DNA of 64,000 bases from Sellimonas catena (GTDB taxonomy: Bacteria; Bacillota; Clostridia; Lachnospirales; Lachnospiraceae), in the NCBI RefSeq assembly GCF_045063725.1, contig NZ_CP173695.1. The stretch is one strand, 5' to 3'. Of this stretch, positions 24,742-32,821 are shown in pieces. The notes under the pieces were generated by a model. The model did not search any database and had not been told where the DNA came from. It worked only from the letters and a program-made list of their open reading frames with translations. Position 1 is the first letter of the stretch. Each line of letters begins with the position of its first letter. Made by a program: the position numbers and the translations under genes.

Positions 24742-26661
24742 ATGATACTTGCATGTCACAATCTGGAAAAATCGTTTGGGGACCAGGTCATTGTAAGACA
24801 TGGCTCTTTTCATATAGAGGATCACGAGAAAGCGGCTCTGACAGGTTTAAACGGTGCCGGAAAATCTACCATTTTGAAAATGATTACCGGAGAGATTCCG
24901 GCAGATTCCGGGGATATTATTCTCGCAAAAGGGAAACAGCTCGGGTATCTTTCCCAGCATCCCATGACGGACAGCACACGTACAGTCTATGAGGAAATGC
25001 AGACTTCCAAACAGTATCTGATCGATATGGAAAGCCAGATCCGCAAAATTGAGGCGGAGCTTCAGACTTTATCCGGATCTCATCTGGAGGACAGGCTTGC
25101 CGCTTATCACAATCTGACTTCCCGGTTTGAACGGGAAAACGGCTATGCCTATCAAAGTGAAATCACCGGAGTCCTGAAGGGACTGGGATTTACAGAAGAA
25201 GATTTTGAAAAGCCGGTCGCTTCCCTTTCCGGAGGGCAGCGAACCCGTGTTTCTCTGGGAAAACTTCTGCTTACCAAACCGGATATTCTGCTTCTGGATG
25301 AGCCGACCAATCATCTTGATCTGCATTCGATTGCATGGCTTGAGACCTATCTTCTGAACTACCCCGGAGCGGTCCTGATTGTCTCCCACGACCGGTATTT
25401 TTTGAACAGGGTCGTTACAAAGATCATTGAAATCGAAGCCGGCACGCTCACTATGTATCTTGGTAACTATCAGGAGTTTGCGAAGAAAAAACAGATGCTC
25501 CGGGATGCAAGGCTGAAAGAATACCTTAACCAGCAGCAGGAAATCAAGCATCAGGAAGCGGTCATTGAAAAACTTCGTTCCTTCAACCGGGAAAAATCCA
25601 TCAAACGGGCCGAGAGCCGGGAAAAGATGCTTGCAAAGATTGAGCGGATTGAAAAGCCGGTTGAGCTTGCTTCAGATATGCATTTAAAGCTGGAGCCTTC
25701 TGTTGTCAGCGGAAATGATGTGCTCCGTGTTGATCACCTCAGCAAAGCTTTCCCGAATCAGACGCTCTTTGAAGACATCAGCTTTGAAATCAAACGTGGA
25801 GAACACGTTGCGATTATCGGGGACAATGGTACCGGAAAGACGACACTTCTGAAAATCCTGAATGAAGTCATTCCTGCGGATTCCGGAACTTTCACCCTTG
25901 GCTCCAATGTCACTATCGGTTACTACGACCAGGAACACCATGTCCTTCACATGGACAAAACGGTTTTTGATGAGATCTCGGACGATTATCCGTCCCTTAC
26001 GAATACCCAGATCCGGAATATGCTTGCAGCCTTTCTCTTCACCGGGGATGATGTCTACAAGCTGATCGGAGACTTGAGCGGCGGGGAACGTGGACGTGTC
26101 TCTCTTGCAAAATTGATGCTTTCCGAGGCCAATTTCCTCATTCTCGACGAGCCGACCAACCATCTTGATGTTGCATCCAAAGAAATCCTGGAGCACGCAT
26201 TGAATGATTACACCGGCACGGTACTTTATGTTTCCCATGACCGGTATTTTATCAACGAAACTGCCACGAGAATTCTGGAACTGGTCAATCAGAAATTTGT
26301 CAACTACATCGGAAATTATGATTATTATCTTGAAAAGAAAGAAGAACTTACCGCTGTTTACGCTGCTCCTGCCGCAGCAGATACGCCGTCTTCCACAGAC
26401 ACTCAGGCTTCGGCCGGAAAGCTGGACTGGAAGGCTCAGAAGGAAGCGCAGGCGAAGGAGAGGAAACGCCAGAACGATCTGAAGCGGACCGAAGAGCGGA
26501 TTGAGACTCTGGAAACCCGGTGCGGTGAGATCGATGAACTGATGACCCACGAAGATGTATATTCCAATTCCGTCCGGTGCCAGGAGCTGGCAAAAGAAAA
26601 GGACAACATCACAGCAGAGCTTGAGACTCTCTATGAACAGTGGGAATCTCTCGCGGAATAA
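24742..26661 (+). CDS. ABC-F family ATPase
   Basis: About 639 residues with two ABC domains and no membrane part. Walker A motifs are GLNGAGKST and GDNGTGKTT, with signatures LSGGQRTRVSLGKLL and LSGGERGRVSLAKLM and two DEPTNHLD boxes. The inter-domain linker is charged and helical, and a C-terminal coiled coil (about the last 80 residues) is present, as in Uup/YdiF-like members. ABC-F proteins act on the ribosomal E site; some give antibiotic resistance, but this one looks like a housekeeping type. The ATG at 24742 follows AGGAGG. It is the only plus-strand gene in the left half, divergent from rex. Confidence 0.93.
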   Translation: MILACHNLEKSFGDQVIVRHGSFHIEDHEKAALTGLNGAGKSTILKMITGEIPADSGDIILAKGKQLGYLSQHPMTDSTRTVYEEMQTSKQYLIDMESQIRKIEAELQTLSGSHLEDRLAAYHNLTSRFERENGYAYQSEITGVLKGLGFTEEDFEKPVASLSGGQRTRVSLGKLLLTKPDILLLDEPTNHLDLHSIAWLETYLLNYPGAVLIVSHDRYFLNRVVTKIIEIEAGTLTMYLGNYQEFAKKKQMLRDARLKEYLNQQQEIKHQEAVIEKLRSFNREKSIKRAESREKMLAKIERIEKPVELASDMHLKLEPSVVSGNDVLRVDHLSKAFPNQTLFEDISFEIKRGEHVAIIGDNGTGKTTLLKILNEVIPADSGTFTLGSNVTIGYYDQEHHVLHMDKTVFDEISDDYPSLTNTQIRNMLAAFLFTGDDVYKLIGDLSGGERGRVSLAKLMLSEANFLILDEPTNHLDVASKEILEHALNDYTGTVLYVSHDRYFINETATRILELVNQKFVNYIGNYDYYLEKKEELTAVYAAPAAADTPSSTDTQASAGKLDWKAQKEAQAKERKRQNDLKRTEERIETLETRCGEIDELMTHEDVYSNSVRCQELAKEKDNITAELETLYEQWESLAE

Positions 26662-26670
26662 GAGCAGCAG

Positions 26671-26714
26671 AAAAGAGGCCGAAGCCCGTTTATAACACGG
26701 GTCTGCCTCTTTTT
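26671..26714. terminator. Bidirectional terminator between the ABC-F gene and icd
   Basis: An inverted repeat (AAGAGGC...GCCTCTT outer stem, GCCCGT/ACGGGT inner stem) flanked by A-rich and T-rich tracts. It serves the convergent ABC-F (+) and icd (-) genes. Confidence 0.85.
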
Positions 26715-26742
26715 CTATGCTCTCTTTGATTTTGACTTCTTT

Positions 26743-27942
26743 TTATGCAAGCCGTTTTGCGATGGCTTTGATAAAGTCTTCGCTGTTTAATACAACCGGA
26801 TCTTTCAAAGTCGTTATCAGCGCCAGGTCTTTTGTCATTTCGCCCGCTTCGATGGTATCGATAGTCGCTTTTTCAAGCCGGTCCGCAAACTCCTGAAGCT
26901 CCTTGTTTCCATCCAGTTCTCCGCGCTTTCTGAGAGCCCCGCTCCATGCAAAGATCGTTGCCACGGAGTTGGTGGATGTCTCCTCCCCTTTCAGGTGTTT
27001 ATAATAATGTCTCTGAACTGTTCCATGAGCTGCCTCGTACTCATAGTATCCATCCGGTGAGACAAGAACGGACGTCATCATGGCAAGGGAGCCGAATGCG
27101 GAGGAAATCATATCACTCATAACATCTCCGTCATAGTTTTTGCATGCCCAGATATATCCGCCTTCTGATTTCATTACACGTGCCACCGCGTCGTCAATCA
27201 GTGTGTAGAAATACGTAATTCCCGCCTGTTCAAACTGCTCTTTAAATTCCGCGTCAAAGATCTCCTGAAAGATATCCTTGAATGTATGGTCGTATTTCTT
27301 TGAAATCGTATCTTTCGTTGCAAACCAGAGATCCTGTTTCGTGTCCAGTGCATAGTGGAAACAGCTCCTTGCAAAACTTTCGATGGACTTGTTGATATTG
27401 TGCATTCCCTGAATGATGCCGGGTCCGTCAAACTCATGGATCAGTTCTCTTGTCTCGCTTCCGTCCTCAGCGGTGTAGACAAGCTCTGCCTTTCCTTTTC
27501 CAGGGATTTTCATTTCCGTTCCTTTATACACATCCCCGTAAGCATGTCTTGCAATGGTGATCGGTTTTTTCCAGTTTCTGACGCACGGCTCAATTCCTTT
27601 TACGACAATCGGTGCACGGAATACGGTTCCATCCAGAATCGCACGGATCGTCCCGTTCGGGCTCTTCCACATCTCTTTCAAATCATATTCTTCCATCCGC
27701 GCTGCATTTGGGGTGATGGTCGCACATTTTACGGCCACTTTATACTTTTTCGTTGCAAGCGCACTGTCAATCGTCACCTGGTCATCAGTCTCATTACGGT
27801 GTTCCAGCCCAAGATCGTAATACTCCGTATTCAGATCAATAAAAGGCAGGAGCAGATGATCCTTGATCATCTTCCAGAGAATTCTTGTCATCTCGTCTCC
27901 ATCCATCTCAACGATTGGTGTCTGCATCTGTATCTTTGCCAT
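26743..27942 (-). CDS. icd: NADP-dependent isocitrate dehydrogenase
   Basis: About 400 residues, eukaryote-like (subfamily II) isocitrate dehydrogenase. The N-terminus IVEMDGDEMTRILWKMIKD, the substrate motif KSPNGTIRAILDGTVFR and the C-terminal AAHGTVQRHYYKHLKGE are diagnostic. It decarboxylates isocitrate to 2-oxoglutarate with NADP+. It is the third gene after a probable citrate synthase and a GntR regulator, so it most likely serves glutamate synthesis rather than a full TCA cycle. Aconitase is not in the window. Adjacent ATGs at 27945 and 27942 follow AAAGGGATGGT. Confidence 0.95.
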   Translation of the reverse strand: MAKIQMQTPIVEMDGDEMTRILWKMIKDHLLLPFIDLNTEYYDLGLEHRNETDDQVTIDSALATKKYKVAVKCATITPNAARMEEYDLKEMWKSPNGTIRAILDGTVFRAPIVVKGIEPCVRNWKKPITIARHAYGDVYKGTEMKIPGKGKAELVYTAEDGSETRELIHEFDGPGIIQGMHNINKSIESFARSCFHYALDTKQDLWFATKDTISKKYDHTFKDIFQEIFDAEFKEQFEQAGITYFYTLIDDAVARVMKSEGGYIWACKNYDGDVMSDMISSAFGSLAMMTSVLVSPDGYYEYEAAHGTVQRHYYKHLKGEETSTNSVATIFAWSGALRKRGELDGNKELQEFADRLEKATIDTIEAGEMTKDLALITTLKDPVVLNSEDFIKAIAKRLA

Positions 27943-27967
27943 CATACCATCCCTTTCTTTTTCTTTC

Positions 27968-28615
27968 TTAGATTTCTTCCAGATGTAAATTCTGAACAAC
28001 ATGGCGGATATGCTCTTCCATCAGTTTCTCCGCCCTGTCTTCATCCTTGTCCCGGATTGCCGAGAGGATCTCCGAATGTTCCCTGATGGATTTTTCCGCA
28101 CGGTTTTCCACTTTAACGGACATCCTCCTCGCCATCTGGACATAGCGGTGGAAATCCGTCAGTACATTTTTCAACATCCTGCTTCCGCAGGCTTCATAAA
28201 GGATAAAGTGGAACTTTCCGTCCAGAGTGGAAAGCTGTTCGGTCATCCCCTTTTTCAGATAAAATTCGGAGAGAAGAATCATCTCTTCCATCTCGTCAAT
28301 CTGCTCCTTCGTAATCCGTCTTGTCGCAAGCCGGGCCGCAAGCCCTTCCAGCCTGGACCGGATCATATAGATATCCTGAACGTCCTCCCTGGAAATGCCG
28401 TTGACATACGTGCCTTTGTTTGGAATACTGGTCACCAGTCCTTCCAGTTCCAGCTTCCTGAAGGCTTCTCTGACCGGAGTCCTGCTGACTCCCAGCTCTT
28501 TTCCCACGGTCACTTCCCGGAGTTCGTCTCCTTTTTGATATTTCCCGGAAAGGATCTGTTCACTCAGTGTCCGAAACACCTTTCCGCTCAAAGAATAATC
28601 TTGATATTCTTCCAT
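27968..28615 (-). CDS. GntR-family regulator with FCD ligand-binding domain
   Basis: 215 residues. An N-terminal winged helix-turn-helix (GKELGVSRTPVREAFRKLELEG) is followed by an all-helical FCD domain with the usual Asp/His metal-ligand positions (around DGKFHFILYEACG and SIREHSEILSAI). It sits between the citrate synthase-like gene and icd with gaps of about 18 and 25 nt, so it belongs to that operon. A perfect 30-bp palindrome covers the operon promoter at 30041-30070 and is the likely operator, making the regulator autoregulatory. The ligand is probably a carboxylate such as citrate or 2-oxoglutarate; this is inference. Confidence 0.9.
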   Translation of the reverse strand: MEEYQDYSLSGKVFRTLSEQILSGKYQKGDELREVTVGKELGVSRTPVREAFRKLELEGLVTSIPNKGTYVNGISREDVQDIYMIRSRLEGLAARLATRRITKEQIDEMEEMILLSEFYLKKGMTEQLSTLDGKFHFILYEACGSRMLKNVLTDFHRYVQMARRMSVKVENRAEKSIREHSEILSAIRDKDEDRAEKLMEEHIRHVVQNLHLEEI

Positions 28616-28633
28616 GACTGTTACTTCCTTCTA

Positions 28634-30022
28634 TTAAAGAATGATTGACTTCTCACGGCAGATTTCCGTGATCTTCTGAACCATTTCTTCGTCCGTCATC
28701 ACAGTTACACGTCCGTCGTCATACTGCTTATCCACCCATTCCTTCACTGCCACAACCAGCTCGGAGTCTTTTCCGACTTTTCTGTCCTCCGGAAGCTTGT
28801 AGTAGGTATTGATCCAGTGGGCAATTCCTGCGATGCCGGATGTGTTGGACACTGATACTACGGCCGGCCGGTTCAGAAACTTTCCGGTGTCAAAAATATT
28901 GTAGATCTCTTCGTTTTTCAGAAGTCCGTCCGCATGGATTCCGGCCCTTGTCACATTAAAGTTCTTTCCCACAAACGGCGTGTGCTCCGGAATATGGTAG
29001 CCGATCTCCTTTTCATAGTACTCGGCAAGCTCTGTGATGACAGTCGTCTCCATGCCGTCCAGTGTTCCCCGAAGCTGCGCATATTCAAATACCATTGCTT
29101 CCAGTGGTGTATTTCCTGTACGTTCTCCGATTCCAAAGAGAGAACAGTTTACGCCGCTTGCTCCATAAAGCCATGCGGTCGTTGCATTGCTGACTGCCTT
29201 GTAAAAGTCATTGTGACCGTGGAACTCGATGAGTTCACTCGGTACTCCGGCATGGATCATCAATCCGTAGATGATACCCGGAATAGACCGCGGAATCACC
29301 GCTCCCGGATAGTTGACTCCGTATCCCATCGTGTCACAGACACGGATTTTAATCGGAATCTGATATTCTTCCATCAGATTCATCAGTTCCAGACAAAACG
29401 GAATCACGAAACCGTAAATGTCTGATCTTGTAATATCCTCCAGATGGCATCTCGGGCTGATCCCGATTTCCAGACACTGACGGATAATCGAAAGATAATG
29501 GTTAAGCGCCTCCCGCCTTGTCATCTTGAGTTTATAGAAAATGTGATAATCGGAACAGCTTACAAGAATCCCTGTCTCTTTCAGTCCGATCTCTTTTACC
29601 AGCTCAAAGTCCTTCTTATTTGCCCGGATCCAGCTTGTAACTTCCGGAAACTCATATCCTTTCTCCAGACACTGGTAAACAGCATCCCTGTCTTTTTTAC
29701 TGTAAAGGAAAAACTCACTCTGACGGATCTTTCCCTTTGGACCGCCCAGACGGTGCAGGTAGTCATAAATCGTCACAATCTGCTCTGTCGTATACGGCGC
29801 TCTGGACTGCTGCCCGTCACGGAATGTTGTATCCGTAATCCAGATCTCGTCCGGCATTGAATGCGGTACGATTCGATCGTTGAACGCGATTTTCGGAACT
29901 TCGTCATATGGAAACAGATTCCGGAATATATTCGGCTTATCTACGTCCACCAGCGGATACATATGTTCTTCGAGCTGCAGTAAATTATTGTGATGGTTCA
30001 TGTAAACTTTTCTATTATCCAT
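28634..30022 (-). CDS. Probable Re-citrate synthase (homocitrate/isopropylmalate synthase-like)
   Basis: About 462 residues of the DRE-TIM metallolyase superfamily. The N-terminal barrel has ITDTTFRDGQQSRAPYT (the DRE-type RDGxQ motif), RVCDTMGYGV, the metal motif EFHGHNDFYKAVSNATTAW and GIGERTGNTPLE. The C-terminal part lacks the long LeuA regulatory domain. This size and layout resemble the anaerobic Re-citrate synthase of Clostridium kluyveri, which condenses acetyl-CoA and oxaloacetate. The co-transcribed icd supports that role. 2-isopropylmalate or homocitrate synthase are alternatives. ATG 30022 follows AAGGAG; a longer frame to 30142 runs through the promoter and is rejected. Confidence 0.75.
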   Translation of the reverse strand: MDNRKVYMNHHNNLLQLEEHMYPLVDVDKPNIFRNLFPYDEVPKIAFNDRIVPHSMPDEIWITDTTFRDGQQSRAPYTTEQIVTIYDYLHRLGGPKGKIRQSEFFLYSKKDRDAVYQCLEKGYEFPEVTSWIRANKKDFELVKEIGLKETGILVSCSDYHIFYKLKMTRREALNHYLSIIRQCLEIGISPRCHLEDITRSDIYGFVIPFCLELMNLMEEYQIPIKIRVCDTMGYGVNYPGAVIPRSIPGIIYGLMIHAGVPSELIEFHGHNDFYKAVSNATTAWLYGASGVNCSLFGIGERTGNTPLEAMVFEYAQLRGTLDGMETTVITELAEYYEKEIGYHIPEHTPFVGKNFNVTRAGIHADGLLKNEEIYNIFDTGKFLNRPAVVSVSNTSGIAGIAHWINTYYKLPEDRKVGKDSELVVAVKEWVDKQYDDGRVTVMTDEEMVQKITEICREKSIIL

Positions 30023-30040
30023 TTTATACACTCCTTTTCG

Positions 30041-30070
30041 CTTTGTATAATTGTATACAATTATACAAAG
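30041..30070. promoter_or_regulatory. Perfect 30-bp palindromic operator
   Basis: Positions 30041-30070 equal their own reverse complement over 30 bp, centred on TTGTATACAA. The palindrome covers the -10 box and most of the spacer of the promoter at 30050-30078. The AT-rich core flanked by GTAT/ATAC is of the FadR/FCD GntR type. The operon's own GntR protein is the obvious candidate binder. Confidence 0.8.
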
Positions 30071-30078
30071 CATGTCAA
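30050..30078 (-). promoter_or_regulatory. Sigma-A promoter for the citrate synthase-gntR-icd operon
   Basis: A perfect TTGACA (30073-30078), a 17-bp spacer and TACAAT (30050-30055) on the minus strand. The strong promoter is masked by the palindromic operator. Confidence 0.8.
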
Positions 30079-30123
30079 CCCGAAGTTTGATATTTTTATA
30101 ACCAGCGAAGTTTTCTGATAAAC

Positions 30124-30150
30124 AAAAAGGATCCTGCGCCATGCAGGATC
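30124..30150 (-). terminator. Terminator of the ilvA / unknown gene unit
   Basis: An 8-bp perfect stem GATCCTGC/GCAGGATC (30130-30137 with 30143-30150) followed by a U run on the minus strand, about 20 nt past the stop of the gene at 30171. Confidence 0.85.
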
Positions 30151-30170
30151 TCTTTCCAGTTTAAAAGTAG

Positions 30171-30581
30171 TTACCTTCTCTTACGTTCATATTTGATTTT
30201 TGTCCGAAGATAGTTCTCAAAATCCAGAAACTGCATTTCTTCGCTTTCTCCGCTCAGGGCGTAGTCCATGCTCTGGGCGGCAGCCTCCAGCAGGTCTTCT
30301 GTTACTTCCGGACGGTTTTTCTGAAGAATCGAGAGCTTTTCTTCATTGGAATCTGCCTCCAGAAATCGGAGAAGCAGATCCGATGTATGCCCGTTTTCTG
30401 CTTTTTGGAATTCTTTTGTAAAATCAGGAACCGGAACAGCATAGAGGGTCTTCTCTTCCTCCTCTTGAAAAATCAAAAGCTCTTCCATCGTCTGCCAGTG
30501 TCTGGACGTGCCGATGAAACGGTAGATCGTGCCCTGCTGATCGGTGTATAAGAAACCTGTTTCAGGCAGTTTTCCCGGCAA
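30171..30581 (-). CDS. Unknown 136-residue protein downstream of ilvA
   Basis: Not recognised with confidence. The N-terminal half has a small beta-rich pattern (TGFLYTDQQGTIYRFIGTSRHW ending in LYAVPVPDF) reminiscent of DUF1653-type modules. The C-terminal half is helical and acidic (DLLLRFLEADSNEEKLSILQ) and ends in a basic tail. No signal peptide or membrane helix. The start is TTG at 30581, fixed by AGGAGG 7 nt upstream. It begins 18 nt after the ilvA stop and ends before a strong terminator, so it is the last gene of that transcript. Confidence 0.65.
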   Translation of the reverse strand: MPGKLPETGFLYTDQQGTIYRFIGTSRHWQTMEELLIFQEEEEKTLYAVPVPDFTKEFQKAENGHTSDLLLRFLEADSNEEKLSILQKNRPEVTEDLLEAAAQSMDYALSGESEEMQFLDFENYLRTKIKYERKRR

Positions 30582-30599
30582 TCTGCTCCCTCCTTTTCT

Positions 30600-31814
30600 T
30601 TAATACAGTTTTGTTGTAACCAGCTTCGGACGGAATCCGTTGTTTTCCAGAGCCTGCAGAATTTCATGCTTGTGCTCTGTTCCAAATGCTTCCATGGTTA
30701 CTCTCAGCTCTACAGCCGCATTTCTGTTTGTGCTTACAAACTGGTTGTGTTCCAGCTTGATGACATTGCCCTGTGCGTCCGCAATAGTCTTTGCCACGCG
30801 TACCAGTTCGCCCGGCTTATCCGGAAGCAGAACAGAAACAGAAAAGATACGGTCTCTCTGGATCAGTCCGTGCTGTACGATGGAAGCCATGGTGATCACA
30901 TCCATGTTTCCTCCACTCAGGATGCAGACTGCCTTTTTCCCTTCCAGATTCATCTGTCTGAGCGCTGCTACAGAAAGCAGACCGGAATTTTCCACAACCA
31001 TCTTGTGATTCTCTACCATATCCAGGAAAACGCCGATCAGGTCATCATCATCGACTGTCAGTATCTGATCCACATTTTTCTGTACATACTCAAAGGTCTG
31101 GCTTCCCACGCGTTTTACCGCAGTACCGTCCGCAATCGTATTGGCGCTTGGAAGGGTTACCGGTTCTCCTGCTTTCAGAGCTGCTTTCATACTGGCTGCT
31201 TCTGAAGGCTCCACGCCGATGACTTTGATCTTCGGATTAAGCATCTTTGCAAGGGTTGCTACACCTGCAATCAGTCCGCCTCCTCCTACCGGGACAAAGA
31301 TATAATCAACAGTCGGAAGCTCCTGAACGATCTCCATGGCGATACTTCCCTGGCCCGTCGCTACATCCAGGTCGTCGAACGGATGGACGAATGTGTATCC
31401 ATGCTCTTCGGCAAGCTCGTAGGCCTTGTCACATGCATCATCATAAACATCTCCGTAAAGAACGACATCCGCTCCCAGATTCTTTGTTCGGTTTACCTTG
31501 ATCAGCGGCGTAACGGTCGGCATAACGATTGTTGCCTTGCATCCGAACATCTTTGCCGCGTAGGCAACGCCCTGGGCATGATTTCCTGCGGAAGCCGTGA
31601 TCAGTCCTTTCTGCTTTTCCTCCTCGGACAGCGTACTGATCTTATAATAGGCGCCGCGGATTTTGTACGCGCCCGTATGCTGCATGTTTTCCGGCTTCAG
31701 ATAAATCTTTCCACCTGTTTCCTCGCTCAGGTATTCACTGTAGACCAGTTTTGTCGGATTTGTGACTTTTTTTACAAGCTCACTTGCTTCTTCAAATTTT
31801 TCCAATGTCATCAT
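30600..31814 (-). CDS. ilvA: Threonine ammonia-lyase with ACT domain
   Basis: 404 residues. The PLP lysine lies in MQHTGAYKIRGAYYK, with the glycine loop VPVGGGGLIAGVA and the PLP-contact stretch CILSGGNMDV. A C-terminal single ACT domain (ELVRVAKTIADAQGN through HEILQALENNGF) follows. It deaminates threonine to 2-oxobutyrate. The one-ACT, 400-residue form is common in Bacillota and archaea and may be catabolic or biosynthetic. No other isoleucine genes are nearby, so the pathway is open. Two adjacent ATGs (31814 and 31811) follow AAAGG. It is about 30 nt downstream of ftsY. Confidence 0.93.
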   Translation of the reverse strand: MMTLEKFEEASELVKKVTNPTKLVYSEYLSEETGGKIYLKPENMQHTGAYKIRGAYYKISTLSEEEKQKGLITASAGNHAQGVAYAAKMFGCKATIVMPTVTPLIKVNRTKNLGADVVLYGDVYDDACDKAYELAEEHGYTFVHPFDDLDVATGQGSIAMEIVQELPTVDYIFVPVGGGGLIAGVATLAKMLNPKIKVIGVEPSEAASMKAALKAGEPVTLPSANTIADGTAVKRVGSQTFEYVQKNVDQILTVDDDDLIGVFLDMVENHKMVVENSGLLSVAALRQMNLEGKKAVCILSGGNMDVITMASIVQHGLIQRDRIFSVSVLLPDKPGELVRVAKTIADAQGNVIKLEHNQFVSTNRNAAVELRVTMEAFGTEHKHEILQALENNGFRPKLVTTKLY

Positions 31815-31844
31815 GGCTGTAACCTTCTTTCCTCTGTGTCATGT

Positions 31845-32798
31845 TTATTCTGTTTCTTCCTCCGGATGCTCCTCTGTCGTAAAAAGGGCATTGACAAAAT
31901 CATCGGAATCAAATTTCTGCAGATCATCGATACTTTCTCCGACTCCGATATATTTGACCGGAATGCCAAGTTCCGACTGAATTGCTACCACAATTCCCCC
32001 TTTTGCGGTTCCATCCATTTTTGTCAGAACGATTCCCGTAATGTCTGCCGCCTCCGCAAACTGTTTTGCCTGCGAAAGTGCGTTCTGCCCTGTTGTTCCA
32101 TCCAGAACCACCAGGGTTTCTCTGTACGCGTCAGCGTACTCTCTCTCAATGACACGATTGATCTTTTTCAGCTCTTCCATCAGATTCTTTTTATTATGAA
32201 GACGCCCCGCCGTATCACACAGCAGAACATCCGCCTTCCTTGCCTTTGCGGCCGCAACCGCATCGTACACGACAGCTGCCGGATCAGAGCCTTCCTGTCC
32301 CCCGATAAACTCTGCATTTGCCCGGTCTGCCCATTCTTTCAGCTGTTCTCCCGCCGCGGCACGGAATGTGTCCGCCGCTGCGATCACAACTTTTTTCCCT
32401 TCACCGCGAAGCTTCCCTGCAAGCTTACCGATGGTCGTCGTTTTTCCTACCCCGTTAACTCCAATCACCAGTACTACGGATTTCTGATTTTCAAACTCAT
32501 ATGCTGTCTCCCCGATCTGCATCTGCTCCTTGATACTGTCAATCAGAAGCTGTTTGCAGTCAGCCGGATCCTTGATATGCTGTTCTTTCACCTTTTCTCT
32601 AAGGTCATCAAGGATCGAATAGGTCGCCTTGACGCCGAGATCTCCCATAATCAGGATCTCTTCCAGCTCTTCATAAAAGTCTTCATCAATTTTGGAAAAC
32701 CCGCTGAACAGGCTGTCAAGGCCGGAAACTATATTCTGCCTTGTTTTTGTCAGGCCTGACACAAGCCGCCGGAAAAATCCCTTTTTTTCCTCTGCCAT
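31845..32798 (-). CDS. ftsY: Signal recognition particle receptor FtsY
   Basis: 317 residues, the compact FtsY of Bacillota with a short N-terminal extension followed by the helical N domain and the GTPase G domain. G motifs are visible: GVNGVGKTTTIGKLAGKL (P-loop), DTFRAAAGEQL, DTAGRLHNK and TKMDGTAKGG. It docks ribosome-SRP complexes at the membrane for co-translational insertion. It follows smc with a 24-nt gap, the conserved rnc-smc-ftsY order. The start has AAGGAG upstream. Confidence 0.97.
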   Translation of the reverse strand: MAEEKKGFFRRLVSGLTKTRQNIVSGLDSLFSGFSKIDEDFYEELEEILIMGDLGVKATYSILDDLREKVKEQHIKDPADCKQLLIDSIKEQMQIGETAYEFENQKSVVLVIGVNGVGKTTTIGKLAGKLRGEGKKVVIAAADTFRAAAGEQLKEWADRANAEFIGGQEGSDPAAVVYDAVAAAKARKADVLLCDTAGRLHNKKNLMEELKKINRVIEREYADAYRETLVVLDGTTGQNALSQAKQFAEAADITGIVLTKMDGTAKGGIVVAIQSELGIPVKYIGVGESIDDLQKFDSDDFVNALFTTEEHPEEETE

Positions 32799-32821
32799 AG
32801 TCTCTTCTACTCCTTTATTTT

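Noticed and set aside
31383..32759. Plus-strand open frame of about 458 codons opposite ilvA and ftsY
   Set aside because: Antisense shadow across two certain genes and their gap; no motif seen.
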